Below, piece after piece: positions 9,693-18,648 of a stretch of DNA of 64,000 nucleotides; position 1 is the first letter of the stretch; each line of letters starts with the position of its first letter. The position numbers were made by a program, and so were the translations under genes. The notes beneath the pieces were generated by a model that was not told where the DNA came from, did not search any database, and saw only the letters and a program-made list of their open reading frames with translations. Origin of the DNA: Lentzea sp. NBRC 105346 (lineage in GTDB: Bacteria; Actinomycetota; Actinomycetes; Mycobacteriales; Pseudonocardiaceae); the NCBI RefSeq assembly GCF_030269605.1, contig NZ_BSTQ01000004.1:62001-126000 (forward strand). The letters are read 5' to 3'.

Positions 9693-12600
9693 TTAGGCGG
9701 CTTCGTCTGTGTCTGTGGTGCCGTGGTGCCATAGGTGGGCGTAGGCGCCGTTGGCCTCTAGGAGCTCGGCGTGTGTGCCCTGTTCCAGGACGCGGCCGTG
9801 CCCTAGCACGACTATGCGATCCGCCCTTGCCGCCGTTGCCAGGCGGTGCGCGACTACGAAGGTTGTGCGGCTGCCCGATAAGTGGTCGCTTGCCGCCAGC
9901 ACCGCCGACTCGGTGGACGGGTCCAGGGCTGCGGTCGCCTCGTCCAGGAGCAGGAGATCCGGGTCTACCAGTTCGGCTCTCGCCAGGGCGATCAGTTGGC
10001 GCTGGCCCGCCGACAGGGCGTTGCCGCGTTCGCCGACCTGCTGGTGGAAGCCGTTGGGTAGCGAGGCGACCATTGGGAGGGCGCCTACGGCTGTGGTGGC
10101 CTGCTGGATTTCGTCGCGAGTGGCCGTGGGGCGGCCGTAGCTCACGTTCTCCGCTACGTCGCCGCCGAAGAGGTGGGCCTCCTGAGGGACTACGCCCAGG
10201 CGTTGGCGGTACGCCGACAGGTCGTAGTCGCGGACGTCCACGTCGTCGATCAGGACCTGGCCGGACGTGACGTCGTAGAAGCGGGCGACCAGTTTGACCA
10301 AGGTTGACTTGCCCGCACCCGTGGCGCCTACCAGGGCGACGGTTTCGCCTGGGGTGACGGTCAGGTTGATGTCGTCCAGGGCTGGGTGGTCCGTGCCTGG
10401 GTACTGGAAGGTGACGTTGCGGAGCTCGACCTTGCCGCGTAGGCGAGGGGGGACCGGGATCGGGGTCGTCGGGGGCTGGACTGTGCTCGGGGTGCGCAGC
10501 AGGTCGCCGATTCGGCGTAGACCGACACGTGCCTGCTGGTAGCCGTCGAAGACACCCGACAGGGATTGGACCGGGGCGAAGAAGAGGCCCAGGTACAGCA
10601 GGAACGCCAGCAGGACGCCTGGGGTCAGGGTGCCGGTGGCTACCCGGTGGGCGCCTACTGCCAGGACTACCGCCTGGGCTACGCCCGAGAGCATTGCCAC
10701 GAAGGGGAAGTACGTGGCGATGTAGCGCTGGGCCCGTAGGCGCGTGACTCGGTAGGCGTCGCTGCGCGCTGCGAAGGCGTCGGCTGAGTGTTCCTCCCTC
10801 GTGTAGGCCTGGGAGACGCGTAGGCCGGAGACGTTCTCCTGTAGGTCGGCGTTGACTGCGCTTACGCGCTCGCGGGCTTCGGCGTACGCGACTGAGGAGA
10901 GGCGCTGGAAGATCACTGTTGCGGCCAGCAGGATCGGGACGGCCGCGAGGGCGATCAGGGATAGCGACGGGTCGGTTGCTACCAGGGCGATCGTGATGCC
11001 CACGACTGTGATCAGGCTGATCACTGCGGTTACCAGGCCGGTTTGCAGGAACGTCGACAGCGCGTCCACGTCCGTCGTCATCCGCGTCATGATGCGGCCG
11101 GCCATCTCGCGCTCGTAGTAGTCCAGGCCCAGGCGTTGCAGGTGGGCGTAGCTGCGGACTCGGAGCAGGTAGAGCTGGCGTTCGCCCAGGCGGGCGGCCA
11201 GCACCGAGCTGGTCGTCGTGGTCAGCCAGTTGATCGCTACCAGTGCCACGCCCAAGGCGGCGGCCAGCCACAGGGTGGAGGTGCGGCCCTGGACCACGCC
11301 GCCGTCTACGCCCAGCCGGACCAGGGCGGGTAGGCCCATGCCGACCAGGGCGTCGATCACCAGTAGGGCGCCTACCAGCAGCAGCGCCCAGCGGACCGGG
11401 CGGAGCAGGGTGCGCAGGCTGAAGGCGGGGTCCGGGGCGCTTGGGTCCTCGGTGCCCAGCGACGGTTGCTCGGTGGCCGGGGGGAGGGCGTTGACCTTTG
11501 CCAGGAGTTCTGGCGTCGGCGGGCCGCCCGCCAGGGCCGCGTTGGTGCCTCCGCCGCCCTTGCGGCCGGAGACGGTTGGGGCGGCCCGGTGGTGTTCGAC
11601 GATTTCCTGCGTTGGCCCCGGCCACAGGTTGCCGGTGGGGGCGGCGGCCGGGGCCTCGATCGCCTCGCCTGGGCCGGCCAGTAGCTCGCGGTACAGGGCG
11701 CAGCGCGCGGTCAGTTCGGCGTGTGTGCCGATGTCTACTACGTGGCCCTTGTCCAGGACCGCGATGCGGTCGGCCAGAGCCAGTGATGAACGGCGGTGGG
11801 CGATCAGCAGGGTGGTGCGGTCGGCCGTGACCGAGGCGAGGGTGGCGTGGATGGCCGCCTCGGTGGCGGTGTCCACTGCGGACGTCGCGTCGTCCAGGAT
11901 CAGGACTCTCGGGTCGGACAGCAGCGCGCGGGCCAGGGCTACTCGTTGGCGCTGGCCGCCGGAGAGTGTGAGGCCTCGTTCTCCTACGACCGTGTCGTAG
12001 CCATTCGGGAGGGCGGTGATGAAGTCGTGGGCCTCGGCGGCTTTTGCCGCGCGCACGACGTCTTCCGTCGAAGCGTGCGGGCGGCCGTACGCGATGTTGG
12101 CGAACACCGTGTCGGAGAACAGGAAGGCTTCCTCGAAGACCACGCCGACGGTGCCGCGCAGCGAACCCAGCCGCAGCGTGCGGACATCTACGCCGCCGAC
12201 CCGGACCGCACCTTTGTGGACGTCGTAGAACCTGGGCAGCAGCAACGAGACCGTCGACTTGCCGGAACCCGCCGTGCCCACCAGTGCGAGGGTTTCGCCT
12301 GGGGCCACGGAGATCGAGAAGTCGCGCAGCACCGGTTCGCTGCGCGTGTAGCCGAACGTGACGTCGTCGAACTGCAGGCCCACCGGGCCGGTGGGCACCT
12401 CGCCGGGACCGTCTACCACCTCGGGCTGTGAGTCGATCAGCTCGTACACGCGCTCGATGCCCGCTCGGGCCAGCTGGGCGTTGACGACCATGCTCGACAG
12501 CAGGCGCGTCGGGCCGACCAGCGTGGCGACATACGTGGCGAACGCCAGGAACGTGCCCAGGCTCACCTGCTGGTGCAGCGCCAGCCAGCCGCCCAGCGCG

Positions 12601-13403
12601 AGGACCGCCACCTGCCCCAGCGCGGGCAGCGCCGTGACCGTCGCCATCGGCTTCGCGGTGAGCTTCGCGGCCCGCATGCGTTCGGCGAACAGCTTGCGCG
12701 AGTGTTCCTCCAGCCGGGACACCTCGCGGGCCTCCTGACCGAAGCCCTTCACGACCCGGACGCCGGTGACCGTCTCCTCGACGTGCTGCGCCAGGTCCGC
12801 GGCCCGTTGCTGGGCCGACCAGGTGGCCGGGAAGAGCGTCAGGCGGCTGCGGCCCGCCATCCACGCCACGCAGGGCAGGACGATCAGCGCGATCACCGTC
12901 AGCGGCGGCGACAGCCAGACCATCGCGCCCAGCGCGGCCAGCGCGAACGCCACCGTGCCGATGGCCAGCGGGACCATCGACAGCAGTGAGTGCACCAGCT
13001 GCAGGTCGGTGATCGAGCGGGACACGATCTGGCCGGTGCGCATCGCGTCCTGCTTCGCGCCGTCCAGGCGTTGCACCGAGCCGAAGACGCGCTGCCGCAG
13101 GTCGTGCTGGACGTCCAGCGCCAAGCGGCCGCCGAGGTAGCGGCGCAGGAACGCCGAGCCGAACGTCAGCAGCTCCAGGACGACCAGGCCGATCATCAAA
13201 GGCACAAGTCGACTTGTCCGCCCGGCCGCGGAGTCGTCGATAGCGGTCTTGAGGAGCAACGGGCCCGCGGCCTGGAGTCCGACGCCCACGACGGCAGCGG
13301 CCACCGACAGCACCACCAAGCGCCGGTGCTGCCAGCACGCTGACCAGAGACGTCGGATCCAGCCTTGTTCCACGAACGACAGGCTACGGACGACCTCTGA
13401 CAA
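9693..13403 (-). CDS. Fused heterodimeric-type ABC exporter (TMD-NBD-TMD-NBD)
   Basis: One 1236-residue chain holds two complete half-transporters. The first membrane domain covers about residues 25-300. Its ATPase has Walker A GTAGSGKST, signature LSGGQRQR and Walker B LILDDATSAVD. The second half repeats this with GATGAGKST, LSAGQRQL and LLLLDEATAALD. The first Walker B ends in Asp instead of the catalytic Glu and the second signature is LSAGQ rather than LSGGQ. This is the pattern of exporters with one degenerate and one active ATP site, here in a single chain. The substrate is unknown. The start is uncertain: a TTG at 13403 without a good ribosome binding site, with GTG 13373 as an alternative. 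Confidence 0.9.
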   Translation of the reverse strand: MSEVVRSLSFVEQGWIRRLWSACWQHRRLVVLSVAAAVVGVGLQAAGPLLLKTAIDDSAAGRTSRLVPLMIGLVVLELLTFGSAFLRRYLGGRLALDVQHDLRQRVFGSVQRLDGAKQDAMRTGQIVSRSITDLQLVHSLLSMVPLAIGTVAFALAALGAMVWLSPPLTVIALIVLPCVAWMAGRSRLTLFPATWSAQQRAADLAQHVEETVTGVRVVKGFGQEAREVSRLEEHSRKLFAERMRAAKLTAKPMATVTALPALGQVAVLALGGWLALHQQVSLGTFLAFATYVATLVGPTRLLSSMVVNAQLARAGIERVYELIDSQPEVVDGPGEVPTGPVGLQFDDVTFGYTRSEPVLRDFSISVAPGETLALVGTAGSGKSTVSLLLPRFYDVHKGAVRVGGVDVRTLRLGSLRGTVGVVFEEAFLFSDTVFANIAYGRPHASTEDVVRAAKAAEAHDFITALPNGYDTVVGERGLTLSGGQRQRVALARALLSDPRVLILDDATSAVDTATEAAIHATLASVTADRTTLLIAHRRSSLALADRIAVLDKGHVVDIGTHAELTARCALYRELLAGPGEAIEAPAAAPTGNLWPGPTQEIVEHHRAAPTVSGRKGGGGTNAALAGGPPTPELLAKVNALPPATEQPSLGTEDPSAPDPAFSLRTLLRPVRWALLLVGALLVIDALVGMGLPALVRLGVDGGVVQGRTSTLWLAAALGVALVAINWLTTTTSSVLAARLGERQLYLLRVRSYAHLQRLGLDYYEREMAGRIMTRMTTDVDALSTFLQTGLVTAVISLITVVGITIALVATDPSLSLIALAAVPILLAATVIFQRLSSVAYAEARERVSAVNADLQENVSGLRVSQAYTREEHSADAFAARSDAYRVTRLRAQRYIATYFPFVAMLSGVAQAVVLAVGAHRVATGTLTPGVLLAFLLYLGLFFAPVQSLSGVFDGYQQARVGLRRIGDLLRTPSTVQPPTTPIPVPPRLRGKVELRNVTFQYPGTDHPALDDINLTVTPGETVALVGATGAGKSTLVKLVARFYDVTSGQVLIDDVDVRDYDLSAYRQRLGVVPQEAHLFGGDVAENVSYGRPTATRDEIQQATTAVGALPMVASLPNGFHQQVGERGNALSAGQRQLIALARAELVDPDLLLLDEATAALDPSTESAVLAASDHLSGSRTTFVVAHRLATAARADRIVVLGHGRVLEQGTHAELLEANGAYAHLWHHGTTDTDEAA

Positions 13404-13420
13404 AAGCAGGTTTCAGCAGG

Positions 13421-14293
13421 TCACGTGATGTCTTTGCGGGCCGTGGCCGCCCACCCGCCGACGAACACGATCGCCGTCCACGACAGGAAGATCAGGCCCG
13501 AGAGCCACCAGTCCATCGCGCCCATCGAGCCCGCGACGACCCGCAGCACCTGCTCCAGCTCCGACGGCACCACACCGGCCGACTTGAGGAACAGGTCGAC
13601 CGCCACGGACCCGGTGAGGCCGTTGACCGACCCGTTGGGCAGGAAGCCGATGATCTTGTCGACGCCCTGCGACGCCAGCACGAGCTGCAGGCCGTTCTCG
13701 ATCAGCAGCATGTACAGCAGCAGCACGACGGTGGTGCCGACGACGCTCGTCATCAGCGCGCCGACACCGACGCCGAACATGGTCATCAGGATCGACGCGA
13801 CGATGCCCGCGATGCCCAGCGCGAGCCAGCCCTCGAAGTCCGGCAGCAGGCTCGACGGGCTGCTCAGCGACACGCCCAGTGCGACCGACAGGACGATCAC
13901 GAGACCGTAGATCGCGCCCCACAGGATGTAGACCAGCATTTTCGCGGTCAGCGCGGAGACGCGGGACGGCGCGGTGAGGAACGTCGTGGTGATCGTGCGG
14001 CGGTTGATCTCGTTCGAGATCGCCAGGCCACCGAAGATCATCGGGAAGATCGTGGCGATGTTGATGCTGCGGGCGATGCCGAACAGCGACACCTTCCACT
14101 GGTCCGGCGTCACGCCGAGCAGGTCGGACAGCTGCTCCACGTCGGCGTTGCTCGCCAGGTCGACGAACCCCTTGCCGACGAACCCGGCACCGAGCGCCCA
14201 GCCGAACGCGAGCAGCACGGTCGGGATGAGCAGGCCCCACCACAGTCCGGTGGTGATCGTCTTGCGGAACTCCGACTGCAGAAGGTTGCCCAT
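13421..14293 (-). CDS. ABC transporter permease
   Basis: This encodes a 290-residue integral membrane protein with about six hydrophobic segments, such as GLWWGLLIPTVLLAFGWALG and GAIYGLVIVLSVALGVSL. The N-terminus MGNLLQSEFRKTITTGLWW and the NRRTITTTFLTAPSR segment are typical of ABC-2 type permeases. The chosen ATG shares its first base with the stop of the upstream ATPase gene and has an AGGGCGG ribosome binding site. An ATG nine bases earlier is possible. It must work with the adjacent ATPase as an exporter; the substrate cannot be told from sequence. Confidence 0.88.
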   Translation of the reverse strand: MGNLLQSEFRKTITTGLWWGLLIPTVLLAFGWALGAGFVGKGFVDLASNADVEQLSDLLGVTPDQWKVSLFGIARSINIATIFPMIFGGLAISNEINRRTITTTFLTAPSRVSALTAKMLVYILWGAIYGLVIVLSVALGVSLSSPSSLLPDFEGWLALGIAGIVASILMTMFGVGVGALMTSVVGTTVVLLLYMLLIENGLQLVLASQGVDKIIGFLPNGSVNGLTGSVAVDLFLKSAGVVPSELEQVLRVVAGSMGAMDWWLSGLIFLSWTAIVFVGGWAATARKDIT

Positions 14294-15255
14294 CACGCCC
14301 ATCCGCCCTGCTGAGGGGGCACTTGTTGCTGCACGTAGTAGCCCGGCGCGGCGTACTGGCCGCTGGTGAGCTGGAAGAACAGCCGCTCGAGGTCGATCTG
14401 CTCCTCCTGGATGCCGTAGACGGACACCCCGGCCTTCAGCGCGGTGTCCGCGACGTGCTTCGACGTCACGCCCGCGATCGCGATCCGGCCGTCCGGGAGC
14501 TGCTCGATCGACGTCACGCCCTCGGCCCGCAGCGCGGTCACCAGGCCGTTCACATCGGACGGTTGCACGATCACGCGGCTCTGCTGCGACTTCCGCAGGT
14601 GGTCCAGCGGGCCGTAGTACATGGTCTGGCCGCGGCTGATGATCACCACCTGGTCGACGGTCTGCTCGACCTCGGCCAGCAGGTGGCTGGAGATCAGCAC
14701 CGTGCGGCCGCTGCGCGCGAACGACTGCAGGAACGAACGCAGCCACGCGATGCCTTCGGGGTCGAGGCCGTTCGCCGGTTCGTCCAGCACGAGCACCTGC
14801 GGGTCGCCGAGCAACGCCGTCGCCAGCGCGAGGCGTTGCTTCATGCCCAGCGAGTAGCCGCCCACCTTGCGGTCACCGGCGGCGCCCAGCCCGACGAGCT
14901 GCAGCACCTGGTCCGCGCGCCCGTCCGGCACACCGACCGCCGAGGCGTACACCCGCAGGTGGTTTCTCGCGGTCCGCTTGGGGTGGAACCCCTGCGCCTC
15001 CAGCACGGCACCGACCACCCGGCCCGGTTGCCCGAGCCGGCCGAACGGACTGCCGTTGATCGTCGCGAACCCGGCCGTCGGCGTGACGAGACCGAGCAGC
15101 ATGCGCAGGGTCGTGGTCTTCCCCGCGCCGTTGGGCCCGAGGAAGCCGGTCACACTGCCCGGTTCCACCGTGAAGCTCAGGTTCTGCACCGCGGTGACCG
15201 GACCGAACTGCTTGGTCAGGTTCTGCACCACAATGCGGCCGCTGCCGTCGTGCAT
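14293..15255 (-). CDS. ABC transporter ATP-binding protein (DrrA-like)
   Basis: This is a 320-residue ATPase. It has Walker A GPNGAGKTT, the signature YSLGMKQRLALATALLG, Walker B VLVLDEPANGLDPEG and the His switch in LISSHLLAEVEQT. The layout matches ATPases paired with ABC-2 permeases (antibiotic or lipid efflux, DrrA type). The C-terminus is rich in Gln, Pro and Tyr (QQQVPPQQGGWA). The frame is open further upstream, but the start MHDGSGRIVVQNLTKQFGPV with an AGGA ribosome binding site is the plausible one. It is translationally coupled to the permease. Confidence 0.92.
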   Translation of the reverse strand: MHDGSGRIVVQNLTKQFGPVTAVQNLSFTVEPGSVTGFLGPNGAGKTTTLRMLLGLVTPTAGFATINGSPFGRLGQPGRVVGAVLEAQGFHPKRTARNHLRVYASAVGVPDGRADQVLQLVGLGAAGDRKVGGYSLGMKQRLALATALLGDPQVLVLDEPANGLDPEGIAWLRSFLQSFARSGRTVLISSHLLAEVEQTVDQVVIISRGQTMYYGPLDHLRKSQQSRVIVQPSDVNGLVTALRAEGVTSIEQLPDGRIAIAGVTSKHVADTALKAGVSVYGIQEEQIDLERLFFQLTSGQYAAPGYYVQQQVPPQQGGWA

Positions 15256-15284
15256 GCGGCCATCCTGCCAAAGCGATCGCCGAT

Positions 15285-15716
15285 TCAGTCGGGAAGCGCG
15301 TGTTTCGGGCGGTTCACGACCGGCGCGCGATGGATCTGCGGCGGTTCGTCGGTGATCACGGGCAGCTCGGTCGTCATCTCCGCTTCGGAGATCACACCGC
15401 TGCGCGTGAACGGGTTGCGCAACGGACGGCGCCGGTCGCGGTGCGGCAGCCCCTCGCCGATCAGGTGCTGATGCGCCATGTTCCAGACCTGACAGGGCCA
15501 CTTGCGCCGCCGCAACCAGCCCGGACACGCCTTGCATCGCCCGTCGTCATCCGGTTGGTGCACGGTCAGCAGCAGCCGCCAGCCGTCCGCGAGCCGGTGG
15601 ATCTCCGCACGGGCCAGCGGCACGAGCGCCTCGGCCTCACCGTGTTCGGCGACCTTGTCGAGTAGAGCCAGCCTCTGCAGTACCGCGTCCCGCAACGTCT
15701 GGTCCACGGCGGTCAC
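15285..15716 (-). CDS. Unknown protein with Cys cluster
   Basis: This encodes 143 residues that I do not recognise as a named family. A central segment, GRCKACPGWLRRRKWPCQVW, has three cysteines (CxxC and one 13 residues on) with basic residues, so it could bind a metal; a fourth ligand is not obvious. The C-terminus is Pro/Arg-rich. The GTG start overlaps the stop of the upstream small gene by four bases (GTGA), so the two form a coupled pair. The GC-rich codon use is like that of neighbouring genes, which supports real coding. The ATPase gene lies 29 bases downstream on the same strand. Confidence 0.6.
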   Translation of the reverse strand: MTAVDQTLRDAVLQRLALLDKVAEHGEAEALVPLARAEIHRLADGWRLLLTVHQPDDDGRCKACPGWLRRRKWPCQVWNMAHQHLIGEGLPHRDRRRPLRNPFTRSGVISEAEMTTELPVITDEPPQIHRAPVVNRPKHALPD

Positions 15717-15895
15717 ATCTTCGTCGACGCTTGGTCGAGCAGACTCTGCAACCTGCGGGTCTGGGTGGCGGACATCACAGCCGCCTCACCGGGCGGTGCG
15801 ACGAGCAGAACTCGGTCATTCTCTACCAGAACGGTCATGGACCGGTCCCGGCCGAACGGGTCGTGACAGTGGATCCACCCCTGTGGTTCAGCCAC
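15713..15895 (-). CDS. Small unknown protein
   Basis: This encodes 60 residues starting MAEPQGWIHCHDPFGRDRSM and containing VLVENDRVLLVAPPGEAAV, followed by a short helix TRRLQSLLDQAS. No family is recognised. The pattern suggests a small beta-strand unit and a helix. It is the first gene of a coupled pair with the Cys-cluster protein, with a four-base overlap. Downstream on the same strand are the ABC transporter genes, but co-transcription is not shown. Confidence 0.55.
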   Translation of the reverse strand: MAEPQGWIHCHDPFGRDRSMTVLVENDRVLLVAPPGEAAVMSATQTRRLQSLLDQASTKM

Positions 15896-16227
15896 TTGAT
15901 CTCCTTCGAGGTACGCCCGACTGGTGGTTTATCGGCCGAAGCACCGGGTAGGCGCACCGTCCTCAGGCGGAATTCACTCGTTTGCTTGAGTCGCCAACTC
16001 GGGCAGTGGTCCAGTTGGGGAAACTTTTCGGTCCCGATTCGTGGGGGGTGCTGGGCGGCGCGCCAGAGAGCCCGCTAAGCTTGGTGTCGGCGGCCCGCTC
16101 CCAGTGACCCCCAGGCTGGTTGAGCGGGTCGCCCTTTCTCGTTCTCGGCCAGGCTGCTGCGGGCTCGGCTTCGCCATCACCCTCCGCCGCCAGGCCGAGA
16201 AAGGTGTCTTCTGGGGGTCGAGCCCCC

Positions 16228-16340
16228 GGACCCCAGCCGGGGGCTTCGCCCCCGGACCCCAGCCGGGGGCTTCGCCCCCGGACCCCAGCCGGGGGCTTCG
16301 CCCCCGGACCCCAGCCGGGGGCTTCGCCCCCGGACCCCCG
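16228..16340. repeat. Tandem 26-bp hairpin repeats within the gene-free stretch 15896-16523
   Basis: Four exact 26-bp units start at 16228, 16254, 16280 and 16306, followed by a degenerate fifth at 16332. Each unit begins GGACCCCAGCC and contains CGGGGG-CTTCG-CCCCCG, a six-bp stem with a five-base loop. There are no spacers of unique sequence, so this is not a CRISPR array. The flanks share a GGCTCGGCTTCGCCATC direct repeat (about 16162 and 16344). The rest of the 628-base stretch holds no gene that I can support; open frames across the repeats only reflect the repeat period. Confidence 0.85.
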
Positions 16341-16410
16341 GCCGGCTCGGCTTCGCCATCGCGGCCCCCCTTTGACCGGCTCGGGGTCGCCATCGCCGCC
16401 TTTCTTTTGC

Positions 16411-16463
16411 GTCACGCGGGAGCCCCGCGATGCATGACACGCATCGCGGGGCTCCCGCGTGAC
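16411..16463. terminator. Perfect 23-bp inverted repeat
   Basis: Arms at 16411-16433 and 16441-16463 are perfectly complementary over 23 bp (left arm begins GTCACGCGGGAGCCCCGCGA) around a 7-base loop ATGACAC. It sits just before the MFS operator. It could insulate the MFS gene from read-through, or be one of the mobile palindromes seen elsewhere in the window. Confidence 0.6.
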
Positions 16464-16480
16464 TGGCTTGCCTGCTGATC

Positions 16481-16513
16481 CCTTACGGCGTACGGTGCTC
16501 GTACGACGTAAGG
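16481..16513. promoter_or_regulatory. Putative TetR operator ahead of the MFS gene
   Basis: The 14-base half-sites CCTTACGGCGTACG (16481-16494) and CGTACGACGTAAGG (16500-16513) are inverted repeats with one mismatch, separated by GTGCT. The right half abuts the AAGGGGGA ribosome binding site of the MFS gene, so a bound repressor would block expression. The likely ligand-responsive repressor is the TetR protein encoded directly after the exporter. Confidence 0.65.
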
Positions 16514-16523
16514 GGGACGTACG

Positions 16524-17975
16524 GTGTCAGAGACTTTGCAGGCCGCACCGACGGTCGCGCCACACCCGCAGCGGTGGGCCGCGTTGGGCGTGCTGTGCCT
16601 GTCCGTGATGGTCGTGGTGCTGGACAACACCGTGCTCAACGTGGCGATCCCGTCGATCTCCACGGGTCTGGGCGCGAGCACCGCCGACATCCAGTGGATG
16701 ATCAACGCCTACTCGCTCGTGCTCGCCGGCCTGCTGCTGACGACGGGAGCGCTGTCCGACCGCTTCGGCCGCAAGCGGTCGCTGCTGGGCGGACTGGTCG
16801 TGTTCGGCGCCGGAAGCGCGGTCGCGGCGTACGCGGGCTCGTCCGAGGCACTCATCGCGGCTCGCGGCTTCATGGGGCTGGGGGCGGCGTTCCTCATGCC
16901 GGGCACGCTCGCGGTGCTGATGCAGCTCTTCGACGACAAGGAACGGCCGAAGGCGATCGGCATCTGGGCAGCGGTCACCAGCCTCGGTTTCGCGGCCGGG
17001 CCCGTGATCGGCGGATTCCTGATCAACCACTTCTGGTGGGGCTCGGTGTTCCTGATCAACGTGCCGGTGGCGCTGCTGGCCATCGCGGCGGTGGTGGCAC
17101 TGGTGCCGGAGTCGAAGGACCCGGCCGTGCGCAGGCCGGACCTGCTGGGCTCGGTGCTGTCGACGGTCGGCATGGTCGCGCTCGTCTGGGCGATCATCTC
17201 CGTGCCGGAGCACGGCTGGGGCTCGTGGCAGGTGCTCACTTCAAGCGCGATCGGGCTGGTCGCGCTGACGGGGTTCGCGGTGTGGGAACTGCACACGCCG
17301 CACCCGATGCTGGACCTCGGGTTCTTCCACAACCGCCGGTTCACCGGCGCGGTGGCCGCGGGCATGCTCGCGTCGTTCGGCATGGGCGGGTCGCTGTTCC
17401 TGCTCACCCAGCACCTGCAGGGCGTGCTCGGATACTCCCCGTTGGAGGCCGGTTTCCGCGTGGCGCCGATGGCGATCGCGCTGCTGGTCACCAGCAACGT
17501 GCTGGGGCCGTTGACGCTCAAGCTGGGGTCGGCGAAAGCGATGCTGCTCGGCATGGCGATCACCAGCGGTGGCGTGGTGTTCCTCGCCTACGGCAGCACG
17601 TACGGGCCGACGCTCGCCGGGCTCATCCTCATCGGCGTGGGTGTCGGGATCGCGCAGCCGGTGGCGGTCAACGCCCTCATGGGTTCGATCCCGCCGGAAC
17701 GCGCGGGCATCGCGTCCGGGCTCAGCGGCACGCTCACCGAGCTGGGTAACTCGTTCGGCATCGCGGTACTGGGTGCCCTGCTGAGTGCGAGGTTCGCAAA
17801 AGAGCTGCCGGACGGCGTGCCGTCCCGGAGTCTCACCGAGGCGCTCCACTCGGGTGCGGACCTGACCGTGGTGCGCGAGGCGTTCGGCAACGGGATGACG
17901 ATCAGCCTGCTGATCGGCGCGGTCGCGGTGCTGCTCGGTGGCGTGGCCTCCGCCGCGCTGCTGAGGCGTGCCTAG
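16524..17975 (+). CDS. MFS drug exporter, DHA2 (14-TM) family
   Basis: This is a 483-residue membrane protein. The first segment contains VLDNTVLNVAIPSI, the classic DHA2/QacA-EmrB motif (D at the end of TM1, then TVVNVALP-like). The loop motif GALSDRFGRKRSLLGG is the MFS motif A, and length and hydrophobicity fit 14 transmembrane helices. Such proteins export drugs or toxic metabolites by proton antiport. The start is GTG with AAGGGGG seven bases upstream. The TetR gene follows ten bases after the stop and an inverted-repeat operator precedes the start, which fits a self-contained resistance unit with substrate-induced expression. Confidence 0.92.
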   Translation: MSETLQAAPTVAPHPQRWAALGVLCLSVMVVVLDNTVLNVAIPSISTGLGASTADIQWMINAYSLVLAGLLLTTGALSDRFGRKRSLLGGLVVFGAGSAVAAYAGSSEALIAARGFMGLGAAFLMPGTLAVLMQLFDDKERPKAIGIWAAVTSLGFAAGPVIGGFLINHFWWGSVFLINVPVALLAIAAVVALVPESKDPAVRRPDLLGSVLSTVGMVALVWAIISVPEHGWGSWQVLTSSAIGLVALTGFAVWELHTPHPMLDLGFFHNRRFTGAVAAGMLASFGMGGSLFLLTQHLQGVLGYSPLEAGFRVAPMAIALLVTSNVLGPLTLKLGSAKAMLLGMAITSGGVVFLAYGSTYGPTLAGLILIGVGVGIAQPVAVNALMGSIPPERAGIASGLSGTLTELGNSFGIAVLGALLSARFAKELPDGVPSRSLTEALHSGADLTVVREAFGNGMTISLLIGAVAVLLGGVASAALLRRA

Positions 17976-17985
17976 GATCGACCAC

Positions 17986-18648
17986 GTGAGCGTGTGGTTC
18001 AGCGAACCGAAGTCGGGCGGCGGTCAGCACCTCGGGCTGAGCCGGGAGCTGATCGTCCGCACCGCCGTGCGGATGCTGGACGAGGAGGGCCTCGCCAAGC
18101 TGTCCATGCGCAAGCTCGCGGGACAGCTCGGCGCGGCCCCGATGTCGCTCTACTGGCACGTGCCGACGAAGGACGCGTTGCTGGAGCTCTGCCTGGACGA
18201 GCTGTACGCGGAGATCGAACCGCCGGACGACGACGTCGAGTGGGACGTCGCGTGCCGCGGGTTCCTGTACTCGTTGCGGTACATGGGGTTGCGGCACCCG
18301 TGGTGCATGCAGCTGCTCGGCAAGTACGTCGGCGTGGGACCGAAGGCCGTCGCGATGTCCGAGGCGCTGCTGAGCAAGCTCGTGGCCGCCGGCATGTCGC
18401 ACATCCAGGCGTCGCGCGCGGCCAGTTCGATGTCGAGCTACGTGATCGGCTGGACGCTCGCCGAGTCGAACTGGCAGACCGAACAGAACGAGTTCGACAC
18501 CAAGCCGCTGCGGGAGAAGTACGCCGAGCGGTTCCCGATCTGGACGTCACTGCTGGCCGAAGCCGAACTGTGGTCTCTCGACAAGCAGTTCGACTTCGGC
18601 CTCGAGTGCGTCATCGCGGGCGTGAAGGCCCGCGTGCCGATCAGATGA
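17986..18648 (+). CDS. TetR-family regulator of the MFS exporter
   Basis: This encodes about 220 residues. The N-terminal helix-turn-helix region reads LSRELIVRTAVRMLDEEGLA then LSMRKLAGQLGAAPMSLYWH, typical of TetR regulators with a TetR-C1 ligand domain. I chose GTG 17986 because AGGA lies eight bases upstream; GTG 17968, overlapping the MFS gene, is an alternative. The C-terminal part (about 80-220) is the all-helical effector domain. The last eight bases overlap the convergent alanine dehydrogenase gene. It probably represses the exporter through the palindrome at 16481-16513. Confidence 0.88.
   Translation: MSVWFSEPKSGGGQHLGLSRELIVRTAVRMLDEEGLAKLSMRKLAGQLGAAPMSLYWHVPTKDALLELCLDELYAEIEPPDDDVEWDVACRGFLYSLRYMGLRHPWCMQLLGKYVGVGPKAVAMSEALLSKLVAAGMSHIQASRAASSMSSYVIGWTLAESNWQTEQNEFDTKPLREKYAERFPIWTSLLAEAELWSLDKQFDFGLECVIAGVKARVPIR

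Noticed and set aside
9616..13338. Minus-strand frame of 1240 codons
   Set aside because: It is in another frame of the ABC exporter; the true frame carries both sets of Walker motifs.
16228..16340. CRISPR array
   Set aside because: The units are directly adjacent without spacers, and no cas genes are near.
16041..16478. Open frames across the 26-bp repeats
   Set aside because: The repeat unit is not a multiple of three and all frames lack stops because of composition; products are repeats of GFAPGPQPGA type.
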